A model generated the notes under the pieces. The model did no database searches, was not told the origin of the DNA, and was given only the letters and a program-made list of their open reading frames with translations. Positions 9,907-22,878 of a DNA stretch of 64,000 nt are shown here, one piece after another. Made by a program: the position numbers and the translations under genes. The number at the start of each line of letters is the position of its first letter. Position 1 is the first letter of the stretch. The DNA is from Micrococcus sp. GTDB taxonomy: Bacteria > Actinomycetota > Actinomycetes > Actinomycetales > Micrococcaceae. The stretch covers positions 62,001 through 126,000 of the forward strand of contig JASBVO010000004.1 of NCBI GenBank assembly GCA_029961105.1, given 5' to 3'.

Positions 9907-10272
9907 CTACTGCTCCTCCGGAGGGTCCGGCGGGATGACGGGGTGGTTGAGGTCAATGATCTTGGGTCGGCGCCCCGGGGGCCAAATCCGCCGGCCGGGC
10001 GGGACGGCATCGACCCCGCCCTTCGACCAGGGATGGCATCGGCCGAGCCTGCGCGCGGCCAGCCACGACCCGCGGGCCGCGCCGTGGACGTGCACGGCCT
10101 CGAGCGCATAGGCCGAGCAGGACGGGAAGTAGCGGCACACCTGGCCGTAGGCCGGTGAGACCACGGCGCGGTAGGCCATCAGCAGCCAGCTGAGCAGCAT
10201 GGACGGCAGGGCACGCAGAGGTCCCCACACGGTGGACCCGGGCAGGGTGGTGAAGGGGGACTGTTCGGTCAC
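9907..10272 (-). CDS. yidD: Membrane protein insertion efficiency factor YidD
   Basis: Small membrane-associated protein (121 residues) that assists YidC-dependent insertion. The family motifs [27 protein letters not shown] and [15 protein letters not shown], with conserved Cys residues, are present. The GTG start at 10272 overlaps the rnpA stop as GTGA, and yidC begins 6 bases after its stop, so the three are co-translated. Confidence 0.95.
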   Translation of the reverse strand: MTEQSPFTTLPGSTVWGPLRALPSMLLSWLLMAYRAVVSPAYGQVCRYFPSCSAYALEAVHVHGAARGSWLAARRLGRCHPWSKGGVDAVPPGRRIWPPGRRPKIIDLNHPVIPPDPPEEQ

Positions 10273-10655
10273 GGCGCCGTCCCGTTGTCCCGCCGGCGGC
10301 CCTGGGCCTTGCGGAGGGCGGCGGACAGGGCGGAGTCCAGGTCCTTCTTCAGGCTGTCCCAGTCGGCATCGCCCGACGGCGGCAGGGCGCGCACGACGAT
10401 CGTCGCGCCCGGGTGCCCCCGGAGGGGGCCGTTGAGCTGGTCCGCGACCGCGGCCCGGAGGCGGCGCTTGACCCGGTTGCGGGTCACGGCATTGCCCACC
10501 GCCTTGGAGACGATGAAGCCGGCCCGCAGGGGGCCGGCGTCGTGATCCAGGGGGTAGGCGGACACGACGACGTTCCGGCGCCCTGCTCGGGCCCCGGAAC
10601 GCAGTGTCTGGGAGAAGTCCGCGGGGGTGCGTACCCGCCTGTCGCGGGGCAGCAC
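10269..10655 (-). CDS. rnpA: Ribonuclease P protein component
   Basis: Basic protein subunit that assists RNase P RNA in tRNA 5' maturation. The RNR signature appears as [16 protein letters not shown]. 128 residues, GTG start at 10655, 39 bases downstream of rpmH and overlapping yidD by four bases. Confidence 0.95.
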   Translation of the reverse strand: MLPRDRRVRTPADFSQTLRSGARAGRRNVVVSAYPLDHDAGPLRAGFIVSKAVGNAVTRNRVKRRLRAAVADQLNGPLRGHPGATIVVRALPPSGDADWDSLKKDLDSALSAALRKAQGRRRDNGTAP

Positions 10656-10694
10656 GCCGTCGTGGTCCGCTCTACTGGCCAGCCTCAGGCTGGA

Positions 10695-10832
10695 TCAGGC
10701 GGACAGTTCCGTGCGGCCCTTGGAACGGCGGGTCGCCAGGATGGCGCGGCCGGCGCGGGTGCGCATCCGGGCGCGGAAGCCGTGCTTCTTGGCACGGCGG
10801 CGGTTATTCGGCTGAAAAGTCCGCTTGCTCAC
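10695..10832 (-). CDS. rpmH: 50S ribosomal protein L34
   Basis: 45-residue, Arg/Lys-rich ribosomal protein. It begins V(M)[18 protein letters not shown] and ends GRTELSA, a full match to the bacterial L34 pattern. GTG start at 10832. First gene of the leftward block, diverging from dnaA, as in nearly all bacteria. Confidence 0.97.
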   Translation of the reverse strand: MSKRTFQPNNRRRAKKHGFRARMRTRAGRAILATRRSKGRTELSA

Positions 10833-11308
10833 TTTGAATTCTCCACAACGTGTGTATGCGCCCGGACCCGTTGTACCTGGGGGAAGAACCGGTAGACGCT
10901 CTGACTAGGACTTCCCCGCGTGGAACACCGGATCGTGCGGGCTGGGCCCTGTCCGGTGTCCGCCGGCTGCTGGCGCTCCGCGACCGGACCAGGCGGACCT
11001 GGCCGGTTCTGCGCATGCGCGATCAGCCCTACGGGGACCAACCAAGTTTACGGACGCCCATGAGCCAAGGTCAAATTGCCCTTCGAACCCTCGGGGCGCT
11101 CCTCCGGGGCAACCGGGACCCGCTTCGGCACCGGCCCCGCGCCCGCACCCCGACACTCCCGGGCCCGGTTCGCCGGTCCACAGCCCACGCCCCGCCATTC
11201 CGGTGCAGAATCCCCGCTCATCCACAGGGTTATCCACTCCCTGTGAATAACCCTGTGGATTACCGATAGACTCGAGGCCTACCCCGTCAGGAAGGACCCC
11301 CGCACCCC
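10833..11308. promoter_or_regulatory. rpmH-dnaA divergent intergenic region with DnaA boxes
   Basis: A 476-base gap without a gene. Near the dnaA end a 45-base cluster (11218-11262) holds four DnaA-box-like sequences: TCATCCACA (11218), TTATCCACT (11230), TTATTCACA on the minus strand (11242-11250) and TAATCCACA on the minus strand (11254-11262). Each has one or more mismatches to TTATCCACA. The arrangement suggests DnaA autoregulation of dnaA. AGGAAGG at 11289-11295 is the likely dnaA ribosome site. I could not assign a confident rpmH promoter. Confidence 0.7.
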
Positions 11309-12751
11309 ATGGTTGCAGATGAGGCTGTCAGCAGCTCGTGGCGAAAGGTGGTCCGCACCCTCGAGGAGGACGACCGCGTCACTCCCCGCCAACGGGGGCA
11401 CATCGGCCTGGCCCAGGCGCAGGGGCTGATCGGCAACACCCTGCTGCTGGCCGTCCCGAACGAGCTCACCCGTGAGGTGCTGCAGAACCAGCTCAAGGAT
11501 CCCCTGGCCGCCGCGCTCCAGGACGTCTTCCGCACCGAGATCCTCTGCGCCTATTCGATCGACTCCACCCTCACCGCGCCCGTGGAGCCTGAGCCGGCGA
11601 TGCCGGCCCATGTCTCGCCCGTCCGGGAGGCGCCGATGGCCCGTTCCGCGGCGTCGCCGATGCGGTCGAGGCCACCGGCACCCGCGCCGGCACCGCCGTC
11701 CACCTCGGACGAGACGAGCCGGCTGAACCCGCGGTACCACTTCGAGACCTTCGTGATCGGTTCCTCCAACCGGTTCGCGCACGCCGCCGCCAATGCCGTC
11801 GCCGAGGCCCCGGCCAAGGCGTACAACCCGCTGTTCATCTACGGCGAGTCGGGCCTGGGCAAGACGCACCTGCTTCACGCCATCGGGCACTACGCGCGGC
11901 ACCTGTATCCCGGGCTGCGCGTGCGCTACGTGAACTCCGAGGAGTTCACCAACGACTTCATCAATTCCATCCGCCACGATGAGGGCGCCAGTTTCAAGCA
12001 GGTGTACCGCAACGTGGACATCCTGCTCATCGACGACATCCAGTTCCTGGCGGACAAGGAAGCCACCGTCGAGGAGTTCTTCCACACCTTCAACACCCTG
12101 TACAACAACAACAAGCAGGTCGTGATCACCTCCGACCTGCCGCCGAAGCAGCTCTCCGGCTTCGAGGAGCGGCTGCGTTCGCGCTTCGAGTGGGGGCTGA
12201 TCACGGACATCCAGCCGCCGGACCTCGAGACCCGCATCGCCATCCTGCGGAAGAAGGCCGAGGCCGAGGGGCTGACCGCTCCGCCCGAGGTGCTGGAGTA
12301 CATCGGCTCGAACATCTCCACCAACATCCGGGAGCTCGAGGGCGCGCTGATCCGCGTGACCGCCTTCGCCTCGCTGAACAAGCAGCCGGTGGGCATCCAG
12401 CTGGCCGAGCAGGTGCTCCGGGACCTCATCACGGACGAGGACGCGCACGAGATCACGGCGCCGACCATCCTCAACGAGACGGCGGCCTACTTCAACCTGA
12501 CCATGGACGAGCTGACCTCCAAGTCCAGGACCCGGACTCTGGTCACCGCCCGCCAGATCGCGATGTACCTGCTGCGCGAACTCACGGAGATGTCCCTGCC
12601 GAAGATCGGCCAGGAGCTTGGCGGCCGTGACCACACCACCGTCATCCACGCCGATCGCAAGATCCGCGAGCTCATGGCAGAACGTCGCACCATCTACAAC
12701 CAGGTCACCGAGCTGACCAACCGCATCAAGCAGCAGCAGCGGTCTCGCTGA
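11309..12751 (+). CDS. dnaA: Chromosomal replication initiator DnaA
   Basis: AAA+ initiator that binds DnaA boxes and melts oriC. The 480-residue protein has an N-terminal helicase-interaction domain (about 1-85), a short Pro/Ala-rich linker (90-135), the AAA+ core with Walker A GESGLGKT (about 179-186) and Walker B ILLIDDIQFL, and the C-terminal DNA-binding domain with the signature GRDHTTVIHADRKI. The ATG at 11309 gives the family N-terminus (VADEAVSSSWRKVVRTLEEDDRVTPRQ...). Upstream DnaA boxes suggest autoregulation. Confidence 0.98.
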   Translation: MVADEAVSSSWRKVVRTLEEDDRVTPRQRGHIGLAQAQGLIGNTLLLAVPNELTREVLQNQLKDPLAAALQDVFRTEILCAYSIDSTLTAPVEPEPAMPAHVSPVREAPMARSAASPMRSRPPAPAPAPPSTSDETSRLNPRYHFETFVIGSSNRFAHAAANAVAEAPAKAYNPLFIYGESGLGKTHLLHAIGHYARHLYPGLRVRYVNSEEFTNDFINSIRHDEGASFKQVYRNVDILLIDDIQFLADKEATVEEFFHTFNTLYNNNKQVVITSDLPPKQLSGFEERLRSRFEWGLITDIQPPDLETRIAILRKKAEAEGLTAPPEVLEYIGSNISTNIRELEGALIRVTAFASLNKQPVGIQLAEQVLRDLITDEDAHEITAPTILNETAAYFNLTMDELTSKSRTRTLVTARQIAMYLLRELTEMSLPKIGQELGGRDHTTVIHADRKIRELMAERRTIYNQVTELTNRIKQQQRSR

Positions 12752-13464
12752 CCCGGTGCTCCCCACCGGAGGGGCCGCACCGCCACCCCTTCACCCGGTG
12801 CAGTCTCCCTGCGCACTCCCTCTTGACGGCGTACAGCTCCCGCCCTTGACGGCGTGCACCTTCATCCTTAACTACAAGCTCGTTCCACAGGACGATCCGT
12901 GCGGGCTCCCCGCGCGAGAGGAAGTTGTCCACAGTTATCCACAAGTTTCCACAGCTTCAGGGCCCGGTCCTTCGTAGACCAACCCACAGCTGTGGACAAA
13001 CCTGTGGATGGTTAAGTGGAGGGGCCGCACTTAACTCTGGATAACTGCCGGGTCCCCTGTGAATTCGCGGATCGGGCCCCGCCCGGTTGTACACATTCGA
13101 ATCACAAGCTGGACGGAGCCCGTCCACCGCCGCGTCCACAGGAGCTTCCGCGGAGCGGGGCCTCAGGACTGACTTATCCACAGTTTCCACAGGACTTATT
13201 AACACTACTGATCCCTGTTAAGAGAAAATCCCAAGAACATTCACGCTCCGCCCCGCACCGGCCGGCCTCCGGCGCCTCGGCTCCTGCGGTTCGCGTCCAT
13301 GGATCACATCCACAGCACTTTTCCCGTCATTCGCGGCACCGGCGAGTCACGGTAAGCTGACACAGCACCCGGCCATCGGTGTGTACAAGGGACGCCAGGC
13401 GGGTGGACGTCCCGGTGGAACCGAACGACAAGACCTGCCGTCTGCGAGAAAGGCGGATACTTCT
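12752..13464. other. Chromosome replication origin oriC
   Basis: 713 bases between dnaA and dnaN without a gene. Exact consensus DnaA boxes: TTGTCCACA 12925-12933 (+), TTATCCACA 12935-12943 (+), TTGTCCACA on the minus strand 12991-12999, TTATCCACA 13174-13182 (+). Near matches include GTTTCCACA at 12945 and 13183, CGTTCCACA at 12881, a minus-strand CCATCCACA at 13003-13011 and a minus-strand TTATCCAGA at 13036-13044. A locally AT-rich stretch at about 13195-13245 is the best unwinding-element candidate, on the dnaN side. A 14-base direct repeat (CTTGACGGCGTRCA) occurs at 12822 and 12845. Confidence 0.93.
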
Positions 13465-14595
13465 GTGAAGTTCACCGTTGAGCGGGACATCCTGACGGAT
13501 GCCGTGTCCTGGACCGCCCGATCCCTGTCCCCCCGCCCCCCGGTGCCGGTCCTCTCGGGACTGCTGATCACCGCCGAGAACGGCCTCGTCTCCATCGCCA
13601 GCTTCGACTATGAGACCTCCGCCCAGCTGGAGATCGAGGCCGACATCGAGGCCCCCGGCAAGATCCTGGTCTCCGGGCGCCTGCTCAATGACATCGTCCG
13701 GTCGCTGCCCGCTGCCCCGGTCACCGTGGAGACCGATGGCTCCAAGGTCGTCGTCACCTGCCGCAACTCCCGGTTCGAGCTGGCCACGATGCCCGTCGAG
13801 GAGTATCCGACCCTGCCCGAACTGCCCGAATCGGCCGGAACGGTGGATGGCAGCGCCTTCGCCCATGCCGTCGCGCAGGTGACCGTGGCCGCCTCGAAGG
13901 ACGACACCCTGCCCATCCTCACTGCCGTGAAGCTGGAGATCGAGGGAGACCGGATCACGTTCCTCGCCACCGACCGCTACCGCCTGGCGATGAAGGAGAT
14001 CACCTGGTCCCCGGCGGACCCGTCCATCTCGACCTCTCTGCTGGTCAAGTCCCGCACGCTGACCGAGGTCGCCAAGTCACTGGCCGGCGGCGGGGACCTC
14101 CAACTGCGCCTGCCCAAGGAGTCCTCGACCTCGGACCTGATCGGCTTCTCCTCCGGCGGCCGGCGCACCACGAGCGTCCTGGTGGACGGCGAGTACCCCA
14201 AGATCCGGGCCCTGTTCCCGGAATCCAGCCCCATCCACGCGGTGGTGGCGACCAGCCCGCTCGTCGAGGCCGTGAACCGGGTGAAGCTCGTCGCCGAACG
14301 GAACACCGCCGTCCGGATGGTGTTCACCGACGGCCAGGTGGCCCTGGACGCCGGCACCGGCAACGACGCCTCGGCCAACGAGTCCCTGGACGCGGCCCTC
14401 GAGGGCGATGAGATCACCGTGGCCTTCAATCCCGCCTACCTGGGCGAGGGACTGAACGTCATCGACGCTCCCTACGTGCGGTTCTCCTTCACGAGTGCTC
14501 CCAAGCCGGCCCTGATGACGGCCCAGCAGGAGCCGGACGCACCGGAACAGGACGACTACCGGTACCTCGTCATGCCGGTACGCCTGACCAACTGA
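13465..14595 (+). CDS. dnaN: DNA polymerase III beta sliding clamp
   Basis: Ring-shaped processivity clamp of 376 residues. The N-terminus ([20 protein letters not shown]), the central [11 protein letters not shown] and the C-terminal [12 protein letters not shown] are typical; the MPVRL tail is the family end. GTG start at 13465 with AAGGCGG eight bases upstream. It follows oriC and precedes recF by 23 bases. Confidence 0.97.
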   Translation: MKFTVERDILTDAVSWTARSLSPRPPVPVLSGLLITAENGLVSIASFDYETSAQLEIEADIEAPGKILVSGRLLNDIVRSLPAAPVTVETDGSKVVVTCRNSRFELATMPVEEYPTLPELPESAGTVDGSAFAHAVAQVTVAASKDDTLPILTAVKLEIEGDRITFLATDRYRLAMKEITWSPADPSISTSLLVKSRTLTEVAKSLAGGGDLQLRLPKESSTSDLIGFSSGGRRTTSVLVDGEYPKIRALFPESSPIHAVVATSPLVEAVNRVKLVAERNTAVRMVFTDGQVALDAGTGNDASANESLDAALEGDEITVAFNPAYLGEGLNVIDAPYVRFSFTSAPKPALMTAQQEPDAPEQDDYRYLVMPVRLTN

Positions 14596-14618
14596 CCGAA
14601 GAGCAGGCCCCGAGCTTC

Positions 14619-15785
14619 GTGCACCTGTCCCACCTCTCCCTCACCGACTACCGGTCCTATCACCGGGCCGAACTGGCCCTGTCGCCAGGCCCCAACGTCC
14701 TCGTCGGGTCCAATGGTGTGGGAAAGACCAACGTCGTCGAGGCCATCGGCTACCTCGCCACGCAGGAGTCGCACCGGGTCTCCAATGACGCCCCGCTCGT
14801 CCGCTTGGGGGCCACGCAGGCCATCATCCGCGGCCGCATCCACCGCGGCGAGCGGGCGGTCGCCGTCGAGATCGAGATCAACCCGGGCAAGTCCAACCGG
14901 GCGGCCATCAATCGTGGCGCCCCGCAGCGGGCCCGGGAGGCACTGGGCCTGCTGCGTTCCGTGCTCTTCGCCCCGGAGGACCTCTCCCTGGTCAATGGTG
15001 ATCCCTCCGTTCGCCGGCGGTTCCTTGACGACCTCGTGGTCCAGCTGCGTCCCGCGCTCGGGGACGCCCGCAGCGACTACGACCGTGTCCTGCGCCAGCG
15101 CAACGCCCTGCTGAAGACCGCCAGGTTCTCCGGCACGTGGACCGAGGAACACGGCCACACCCTGTCCGTCTGGGACGAGCACCTCTCCCGCGCCGGGGCC
15201 AGGGTGCTCAACGGCCGGCTGCACGTGCTGCAGATGCTCGCCGCCCCGCTGACCGAGTCCTATGCGGCACTCGCGGAGGGGCGGAAGGCGGCCGGGTTCA
15301 GCTATGAGTCGACGGTGCCGCTGGCCGGTGGCCAGCACGAGACGATTCCCAGTGAACAGGAGCTCTACGAGGCGCTGCTGGCCGAGCTTGAGAGCCACCG
15401 GAAGCAGGAGCGAGACCGCGGGGTCACCCTCGCCGGCCCGCACCGGGACGACCTCGCACTGACCCTGGGGCCCGCACCGGCCAAGGGCTTCGCCTCCCAT
15501 GGGGAGACGTGGTCGATGGCACTGGGACTGAAACTGGCCAGTTACCGGGTGCTGACCACGGACGACCCGGACCCCGATGCCCGTCCCGTCCTCATCCTCG
15601 ATGATGTCTTCGCCGAGCTCGACGAGGGACGCCGGACCCGTCTGGCCGCCCTGACCGCCGGCGCGGAGCAACTGCTGGTGACGGCCGCCGTCGGCGCGGA
15701 CATCCCCAGCGAACTGGCCGGCCCGCGCATCGGCGTGAGCCTGGGCGAGGACGGCAGCATGCTGGATCCGGAAGGCACGCCGTGA
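14619..15785 (+). CDS. recF: DNA replication/repair protein RecF
   Basis: SMC-like ATPase that helps load RecA at gaps. Walker [10 protein letters not shown] lies near residue 30; the C-terminal signature region ([14 protein letters not shown]) and Walker B ([17 protein letters not shown]) follow. 388 residues is normal. The GTG start at 14619 gives a family-like N-terminus ([18 protein letters not shown]). It overlaps dciA by four bases (GTGA), so the two are coupled. Confidence 0.96.
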   Translation: MHLSHLSLTDYRSYHRAELALSPGPNVLVGSNGVGKTNVVEAIGYLATQESHRVSNDAPLVRLGATQAIIRGRIHRGERAVAVEIEINPGKSNRAAINRGAPQRAREALGLLRSVLFAPEDLSLVNGDPSVRRRFLDDLVVQLRPALGDARSDYDRVLRQRNALLKTARFSGTWTEEHGHTLSVWDEHLSRAGARVLNGRLHVLQMLAAPLTESYAALAEGRKAAGFSYESTVPLAGGQHETIPSEQELYEALLAELESHRKQERDRGVTLAGPHRDDLALTLGPAPAKGFASHGETWSMALGLKLASYRVLTTDDPDPDARPVLILDDVFAELDEGRRTRLAALTAGAEQLLVTAAVGADIPSELAGPRIGVSLGEDGSMLDPEGTP

Positions 15786-16393
15786 CCGATCCGAGCGAGC
15801 AGCCGGCCCAACAGCCGGGGGAGCAATCGGTGGAGCAGCCGCCCGGGCAGCCGGCGGAGGAACCTGACGCCGCCCTGGTCGCCCTCAACCGGGTGCGCCA
15901 GGCCGCTGCGGCCCGGGGCGAGATCCGCCGCCGAACCCCCGGTGCCGGCAGGTCAGGTGCCGGGAACGGGACCGGCGGAGCGGGCGGGCCTGGCGCCGGG
16001 GGCCAGGGGGGACGGCGTCGGGCGCCGGCGGCGGATGCGCGGGACCCGCGCATGCTCGGGGACGTGTTCGGCCGGCTGGTGACGGACCGGGGCTGGACCT
16101 CGCCGGTCGCCGTCGGGTCCGTGCTGTCCCGCTGGGACGAGCTCGTGGGGGCGGACATCGCCCTGCACTGCCGCCCGGAGAGCTTCGAGAACGAGGTCGT
16201 GGCCGTTCGCTGCGACTCGACGGCCTGGGCCACCCAGCTCAAGCTCCTCGCCCCCGCCCTGCTGCAGCGGTTCGAGCAGGCCCTCGGCCCGGGGATCGTG
16301 ACCAGCCTCAAGGTGTCGGGGCCGGCGGCACCCTCCTGGCGCAAGGGACCCCGGGTGGTGCGCGGACGGGGCCCGCGGGACACCTATGGATAA
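15782..16393 (+). CDS. dciA: DUF721 (DciA-type) replicative helicase operator
   Basis: DciA is the replicative helicase loader or operator in bacteria lacking DnaC/DnaI. The 203-residue protein has a Gln/Pro/Glu-rich N-terminus (about 1-75) and a C-terminal DUF721 domain from about residue 85 ([53 protein letters not shown]). Its position between recF and gyrB is the conserved actinobacterial one. The DUF721 domain is seen; the helicase role follows from family knowledge. Confidence 0.88.
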   Translation: MTDPSEQPAQQPGEQSVEQPPGQPAEEPDAALVALNRVRQAAAARGEIRRRTPGAGRSGAGNGTGGAGGPGAGGQGGRRRAPAADARDPRMLGDVFGRLVTDRGWTSPVAVGSVLSRWDELVGADIALHCRPESFENEVVAVRCDSTAWATQLKLLAPALLQRFEQALGPGIVTSLKVSGPAAPSWRKGPRVVRGRGPRDTYG

Positions 16394-16663
16394 AACCCGT
16401 GGACGGCGATCTGACGCTCTCACCACCCGGAGGGCGGTCCCGGACCGGGAGACGGCACCCCGGATGGGCCGGAAGGGCGGTTCCATGCGTCTGGGGGCAT
16501 GTTCTGCCCTCCTCGCACCCTGAAATGGCCCCGGCGACGGCCTTCCTGCAGTAGGATGGGAAGGACGTCGTGCCGACTTCGGTCCCCCCGAACCCAGGCC
16601 CTGCCCGGGCCTGCACGCCATGACGTCCAGATCAGTCCCCGAACCGAGGAGCCGTAGACGCCC

Positions 16664-18874
16664 GTGGCCGAAGAGAACAACGGCACTGACCAGAGCGGCG
16701 AACCGCAGCGTCCTGCCGCAACCGGACCGGACGCCGAGGCCCAGGCGCCGGCCACCGCCGCTCCGGACCCGCAGGTGACGTCCTCGGAGATCACGCAGGC
16801 CACCCGCAAGGTGGAGCATGAGTACGGAGCCGGGGACATCACGGTCCTCGAGGGGCTCGAGGCCGTCCGCAAGCGGCCCGGCATGTACATCGGCTCGACC
16901 GGTCCCCGCGGCCTGCACCACCTGGTCTACGAGGTCGTGGACAACTCGGTCGATGAGGCCCTGGCGGGGTACTGCGACACCATCCACATCACCCTGCAGG
17001 CCGATGGCGGCGTCCGGGTCCAGGACAACGGCCGCGGCATCCCGGTCGACATGCACCCCACCGAGGGCCGGCCCACCGTCGAGGTGGTCATGACCATCCT
17101 GCACGCCGGCGGCAAGTTCGGCGGTGGTGGCTATGCCGTCTCCGGCGGCCTGCACGGCGTGGGCATCTCCGTGGTGAACGCGCTGTCCTCCCGCGTCGAG
17201 ACCGAGATCCGCCGTCAGGGCCACGTCTGGCGGATGAGCTTCGCGAACGGCGGCGTGCCCCAGGGCGAGCTGGTCCAGGGCGAGGAGACCGACGCCACCG
17301 GCACCACCCAGGTGTTCTACCCGGATCCGGAGATCTTCGAGTCCACGGTCTTCGACTTCGAGACGCTGCGCGCCCGGTTCCAGCAGATGGCCTTCCTCAA
17401 CAAGGGGCTGCGGATCACCCTCACGGACGAGCGCCCCATCGAGACCAACGAGGTCCAGAAGGACGAGATCGCCGGGGACGCCGACGGCGACGGCGTCCCC
17501 GACATCCCGGCGGCCCCGGAGACGGAACAGGCCACCGCGGCCATCGGCCATGAGTTGGAGTCACCGAAGAAGCGGACCGTCGACTACAAGTACGATCACG
17601 GCCTGCTGGACTACGTCGAGCACCTCAACGCCAACAAGAAGGTCGAGATGGTGCACGACGACATCATCGCCTTCGAGACGGAAGACACCGACCGCAAGAT
17701 GGCCGCCGAGGTGGCCATGCAGTGGACCACCGCCTACTCCGAGTCGGTGCACACCTACGCGAACACCATCAACACCCACGAGGGCGGTACCCACGAGGAG
17801 GGCTTCCGCGCGGCACTGACCTCCCTGGTGAACCGGTACGCCCGGGACAAGGAACTGCTCAAGGCCAAGGACGAGAACCTCACCGGAGACGACGTCCGCG
17901 AGGGCCTGACCGCCGTGCTGTCCATCAAGCTCTCCGAGCCGCAGTTCGAGGGGCAGACCAAGACGAAGCTGGGCAACTCGGAGGCCAAGGGCTTCATCCA
18001 GAAGATCGTCTCCGACCAGCTCGGCGACTGGCTCGAGCGCAATCCCGGCCCGGCCAAGGACATCATCCGCAAGGCCCAGCTGGCCTCGCAGGCCCGGATG
18101 GCCGCCCGCAAGGCGCGCGACAACGCGCGGCGCAAGTCGCCGCTGGAGTCCTTCGGCATGCCCGGTAAGCTGGCCGACTGCTCCTCCAAGAACCCGGCCG
18201 AGTGCGAGGTCTACATCGTGGAGGGCGACTCGGCCGGCGGCTCCGCCAAGCAGGGGCGCAACCCCACCACGCAGGCCATCCTGCCGCTGCGCGGCAAGAT
18301 CCTCAACGTGGAGCGCGCCCGCCTGGACCGCGCCCTGTCCAACGCCGAGATCCAGTCCATGATCACCGCGTTCGGCACCGGGATCGGCGAGGAATTCGAC
18401 ATCACCAAGCTGCGGTACCACAAGATCGTGCTGATGGCCGACGCGGACGTGGACGGCCAGCACATCACCACGCTCCTGCTGACGGTGCTGTTCCGCTACA
18501 TGCGGCCGCTGATCGAGCACGGCTTCGTGTTCCTGGCCCAGCCCCCGCTGTACCGGATCAAGTGGTCCAATGCGCCGCACGACTACGTGTTCTCCGACGA
18601 GGAACGGGACCAGGCGGTCGCCGCGGGCCTGGCCAAGGGCTGGCGGTACCCGAAGGACAACGGCATCCAGCGGTACAAGGGCCTCGGCGAGATGGACTAC
18701 CAGGAACTGTGGGACACGACCATGGACCCGGAGCACCGGACCCTGCTGCAGGTGACGATGGACGATGCCGCCGCGGCCGACGAGATCTTCTCCATGCTGA
18801 TGGGCGAGGACGTGGAGTCCCGCCGGTCCTTCATCCAGCAGAACGCCAAGGACGTCCGCTTCCTGGACATCTGA
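16664..18874 (+). CDS. gyrB: DNA gyrase subunit B
   Basis: ATPase/TOPRIM subunit that with GyrA introduces negative supercoils. 736 residues: a charged N-terminal extension, the GHKL ATPase domain ([15 protein letters not shown] about 67-80, [15 protein letters not shown] 90-104, [15 protein letters not shown]), the transducer, and the TOPRIM domain with [14 protein letters not shown] and [13 protein letters not shown], ending RFLDI. GTG start at 16664 with GAGGAG upstream. Odd point: an insertion at about residues 262-302 contains the acidic motif DADGDGVPD (272-280), resembling calcium-binding DxDxDG loops. The 270 bases upstream (16394-16663) hold a -10-like TAGGAT at 16552 but no clear -35. 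Confidence 0.98.
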   Translation: MAEENNGTDQSGEPQRPAATGPDAEAQAPATAAPDPQVTSSEITQATRKVEHEYGAGDITVLEGLEAVRKRPGMYIGSTGPRGLHHLVYEVVDNSVDEALAGYCDTIHITLQADGGVRVQDNGRGIPVDMHPTEGRPTVEVVMTILHAGGKFGGGGYAVSGGLHGVGISVVNALSSRVETEIRRQGHVWRMSFANGGVPQGELVQGEETDATGTTQVFYPDPEIFESTVFDFETLRARFQQMAFLNKGLRITLTDERPIETNEVQKDEIAGDADGDGVPDIPAAPETEQATAAIGHELESPKKRTVDYKYDHGLLDYVEHLNANKKVEMVHDDIIAFETEDTDRKMAAEVAMQWTTAYSESVHTYANTINTHEGGTHEEGFRAALTSLVNRYARDKELLKAKDENLTGDDVREGLTAVLSIKLSEPQFEGQTKTKLGNSEAKGFIQKIVSDQLGDWLERNPGPAKDIIRKAQLASQARMAARKARDNARRKSPLESFGMPGKLADCSSKNPAECEVYIVEGDSAGGSAKQGRNPTTQAILPLRGKILNVERARLDRALSNAEIQSMITAFGTGIGEEFDITKLRYHKIVLMADADVDGQHITTLLLTVLFRYMRPLIEHGFVFLAQPPLYRIKWSNAPHDYVFSDEERDQAVAAGLAKGWRYPKDNGIQRYKGLGEMDYQELWDTTMDPEHRTLLQVTMDDAAAADEIFSMLMGEDVESRRSFIQQNAKDVRFLDI

Positions 18875-18988
18875 GCCCTGCTGGGACCCAGACCCCTGAC
18901 CCGGCGCCCGCGGGCGTGTCCGGACCGCCGCCCAGCCCGGCACCGGACCGCCCCGGCCCCACATTGACGAGACCCGAGGACACCGCGC

Positions 18989-21696
<2,708 letters not shown>

Positions 21697-21697
<1 letters not shown>

Positions 21698-22278
21698 TGA
21701 GCACATCCGGAACGCCACGGGCAGCGGGCCAGCGCCCGGCCGGCAGCAAGCCGGCGCAGGGCAACGGCCGGGGCGCGCAGCAGCGGGCCTCCGGCCAGCC
21801 GCCTCGGTCAGCGGGCCAGCGCCCGCAGAACGCGCGCCCGTCGGGACAGGGACAGGGGCGTCCCGGCCAGCGACCGGCGCAGCAGGGCCTGGTCCGACCG
21901 GCTCCCAAGGCGAAGGTCCGCAAGGCCCGGCTGCTCGTCTCCAAGATCGACCCCTGGTCGGTCCTGAAGATGGCGTTCCTGCTCTCCGTGGCGCTGGGCA
22001 TCGTCACCGTGGTCGGTGCCGTGGTGCTGTGGACGGTCATGGACCTCACGGGCATCTTCGACCAGGTCAATGACCTGCTGGCGCAGGTGCTGGGATCCGA
22101 GGGCGGGACCTTCACCGTCCAGCAGTTGATCTCGCTCGGCCAGGTCGCCTCCTTCGCCACCATCATCGCCGTGGTGAACGTGGTGCTGCTCACGGCGTTG
22201 AGCATGTTGGCGGCGGTGTTGTACAACATCTCATCCACCCTGGTCGGCGGCATCGGCGTGACCCTCACCGACGACTGA
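21697..22278 (+). CDS. DUF3566 membrane protein
   Basis: 193 residues. A basic Gly/Gln/Pro/Arg-rich N-terminal tail (about 1-75) is followed by the DUF3566 core RKARLLVSKIDPWSVLKMAFLLSVALGIVTVVGAVVLW, an amphipathic stretch and a second membrane segment near the C-terminus (ATIIAVVNVVLLTALSMLAAVLYNI). Always found just after gyrA in actinobacteria (Rv0007 position); function unknown. The start overlaps the gyrA stop, so expression is tied to gyrase. Confidence 0.88.
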
Positions 22279-22321
22279 GGCGGCGATCCCGTCCACGCTC
22301 TCGCCGGGCCCGCGGCCGATT

Positions 22322-22349
22322 TTGACCGGCGGCCCGGCTGGGGTATTGT
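22322..22349 (+). promoter_or_regulatory. Putative housekeeping promoter of tRNA-Ile
   Basis: TTGACC at 22322-22327, a 16-base spacer and TATTGT at 22344-22349, close to TTGACA/TATAAT. Predicted start is about 30 bases before the mature tRNA. Confidence 0.55.
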
Positions 22350-22386
22350 GGATTCTCGTTCCGGGGACGGTTTTTCCCGGGCACGA

Positions 22387-22460
22387 GGGCGTATAGCTCA
22401 GGCGGTTAGAGCGCTTCGCTGATAACGAAGAGGTCCCAAGTTCAAGTCTTGGTACGCCCA
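22387..22460 (+). tRNA. tRNA-Ile (GAT)
   Basis: 74 nt cloverleaf: acceptor GGGCGTA/TACGCCC with discriminator A, D-arm AGCTCAGGCGGTTAGAGC, anticodon arm CTTCG-CTGATAA-CGAAG giving anticodon GAT, and T-arm with TTCAAGT. CCA is not encoded. Confidence 0.97.
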
Positions 22461-22504
22461 CCCACGCAGTTCCCAACCGGCAGTCCGCCGGGGAAGGCGG
22501 CATC

Positions 22505-22672
22505 ATGAAGCCAGTGGCACGACTGGTGGCCATCGCGGCCGGCGTGGCAGCCGTCCTCGGAGTCCGCGCCTGGCGCGAGAACGAGCGAGGCAAGGAAGTC
22601 TGGAGCTCCGCCACCGATTCACTGGACAGCCCGGCGGCTGGCCACGAGACCCGGGACGACACGCACAACTGA
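22505..22672 (+). CDS. DLW-39 family small membrane-anchored protein
   Basis: 55 residues. A short N-terminal hydrophobic helix (VARLVAIAAGVAAVLGVRAW by pattern, about residues 4-23) is followed by a charged segment RENERGKEVWSSATDSL, which matches the conserved (D/E)(L/V)W..ATD signature of the actinobacterial DLW-39 family, itself usually encoded beside tRNA-Ile/tRNA-Ala. It lies exactly between the two tRNA genes here. Function unknown. No strong ribosome site is seen (GGAAGGCGG about nine bases upstream is acceptable). Confidence 0.8.
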   Translation: MKPVARLVAIAAGVAAVLGVRAWRENERGKEVWSSATDSLDSPAAGHETRDDTHN

Positions 22673-22681
22673 ACACCCCTC

Positions 22682-22754
22682 GGGGGCATGGCGCAATTGG
22701 TAGCGCACCTGCTTTGCAAGCAGGGGGTTAGGGGTTCGAGTCCCCTTGCCTCCA
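22682..22754 (+). tRNA. tRNA-Ala (TGC)
   Basis: 73 nt cloverleaf: acceptor GGGGGCA/TGCCTCC (one G-U), anticodon arm CCTGC-TTTGCAA-GCAGG with anticodon TGC, and T-arm GGGG-TTCGAGT-CCCC. CCA is not encoded. Confidence 0.97.
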
Positions 22755-22760
22755 CCGAAT

Positions 22761-22805
22761 GAGGAAGGGCCCGGGAATCCACACTGGATTCCCGGGCCCT
22801 TCCTC
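22761..22805. terminator. 20-bp perfect hairpin after tRNA-Ala
   Basis: Arms 22761-22780 and 22786-22805 are exact reverse complements with a five-base loop. No long T tract follows, as is common for actinobacterial terminators. It lies between tRNA-Ala (+) and the convergent membrane-protein gene ending at 22879. Confidence 0.8.
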
Positions 22806-22878
22806 GTCTGTGCTTCCGGTGAGCACTTCCGGAGATCGCTTCCGGTGGGCGCGGCGCGCTGCCGCGCCCACCGGTGGA

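Noticed and set aside
8464-10158. 564-codon plus-strand frame opposite yidC/yidD/jag
   Set aside because: Low-complexity Arg/Pro/Gly and His-rich translation, antisense to three well-supported genes.
22279-22810. Integration (att) site or mobile element at the tRNA genes
   Set aside because: No integrase, no duplicated tRNA 3' end and normal conserved gene order on both sides; no insertion sequence or transposase was seen anywhere in the window.
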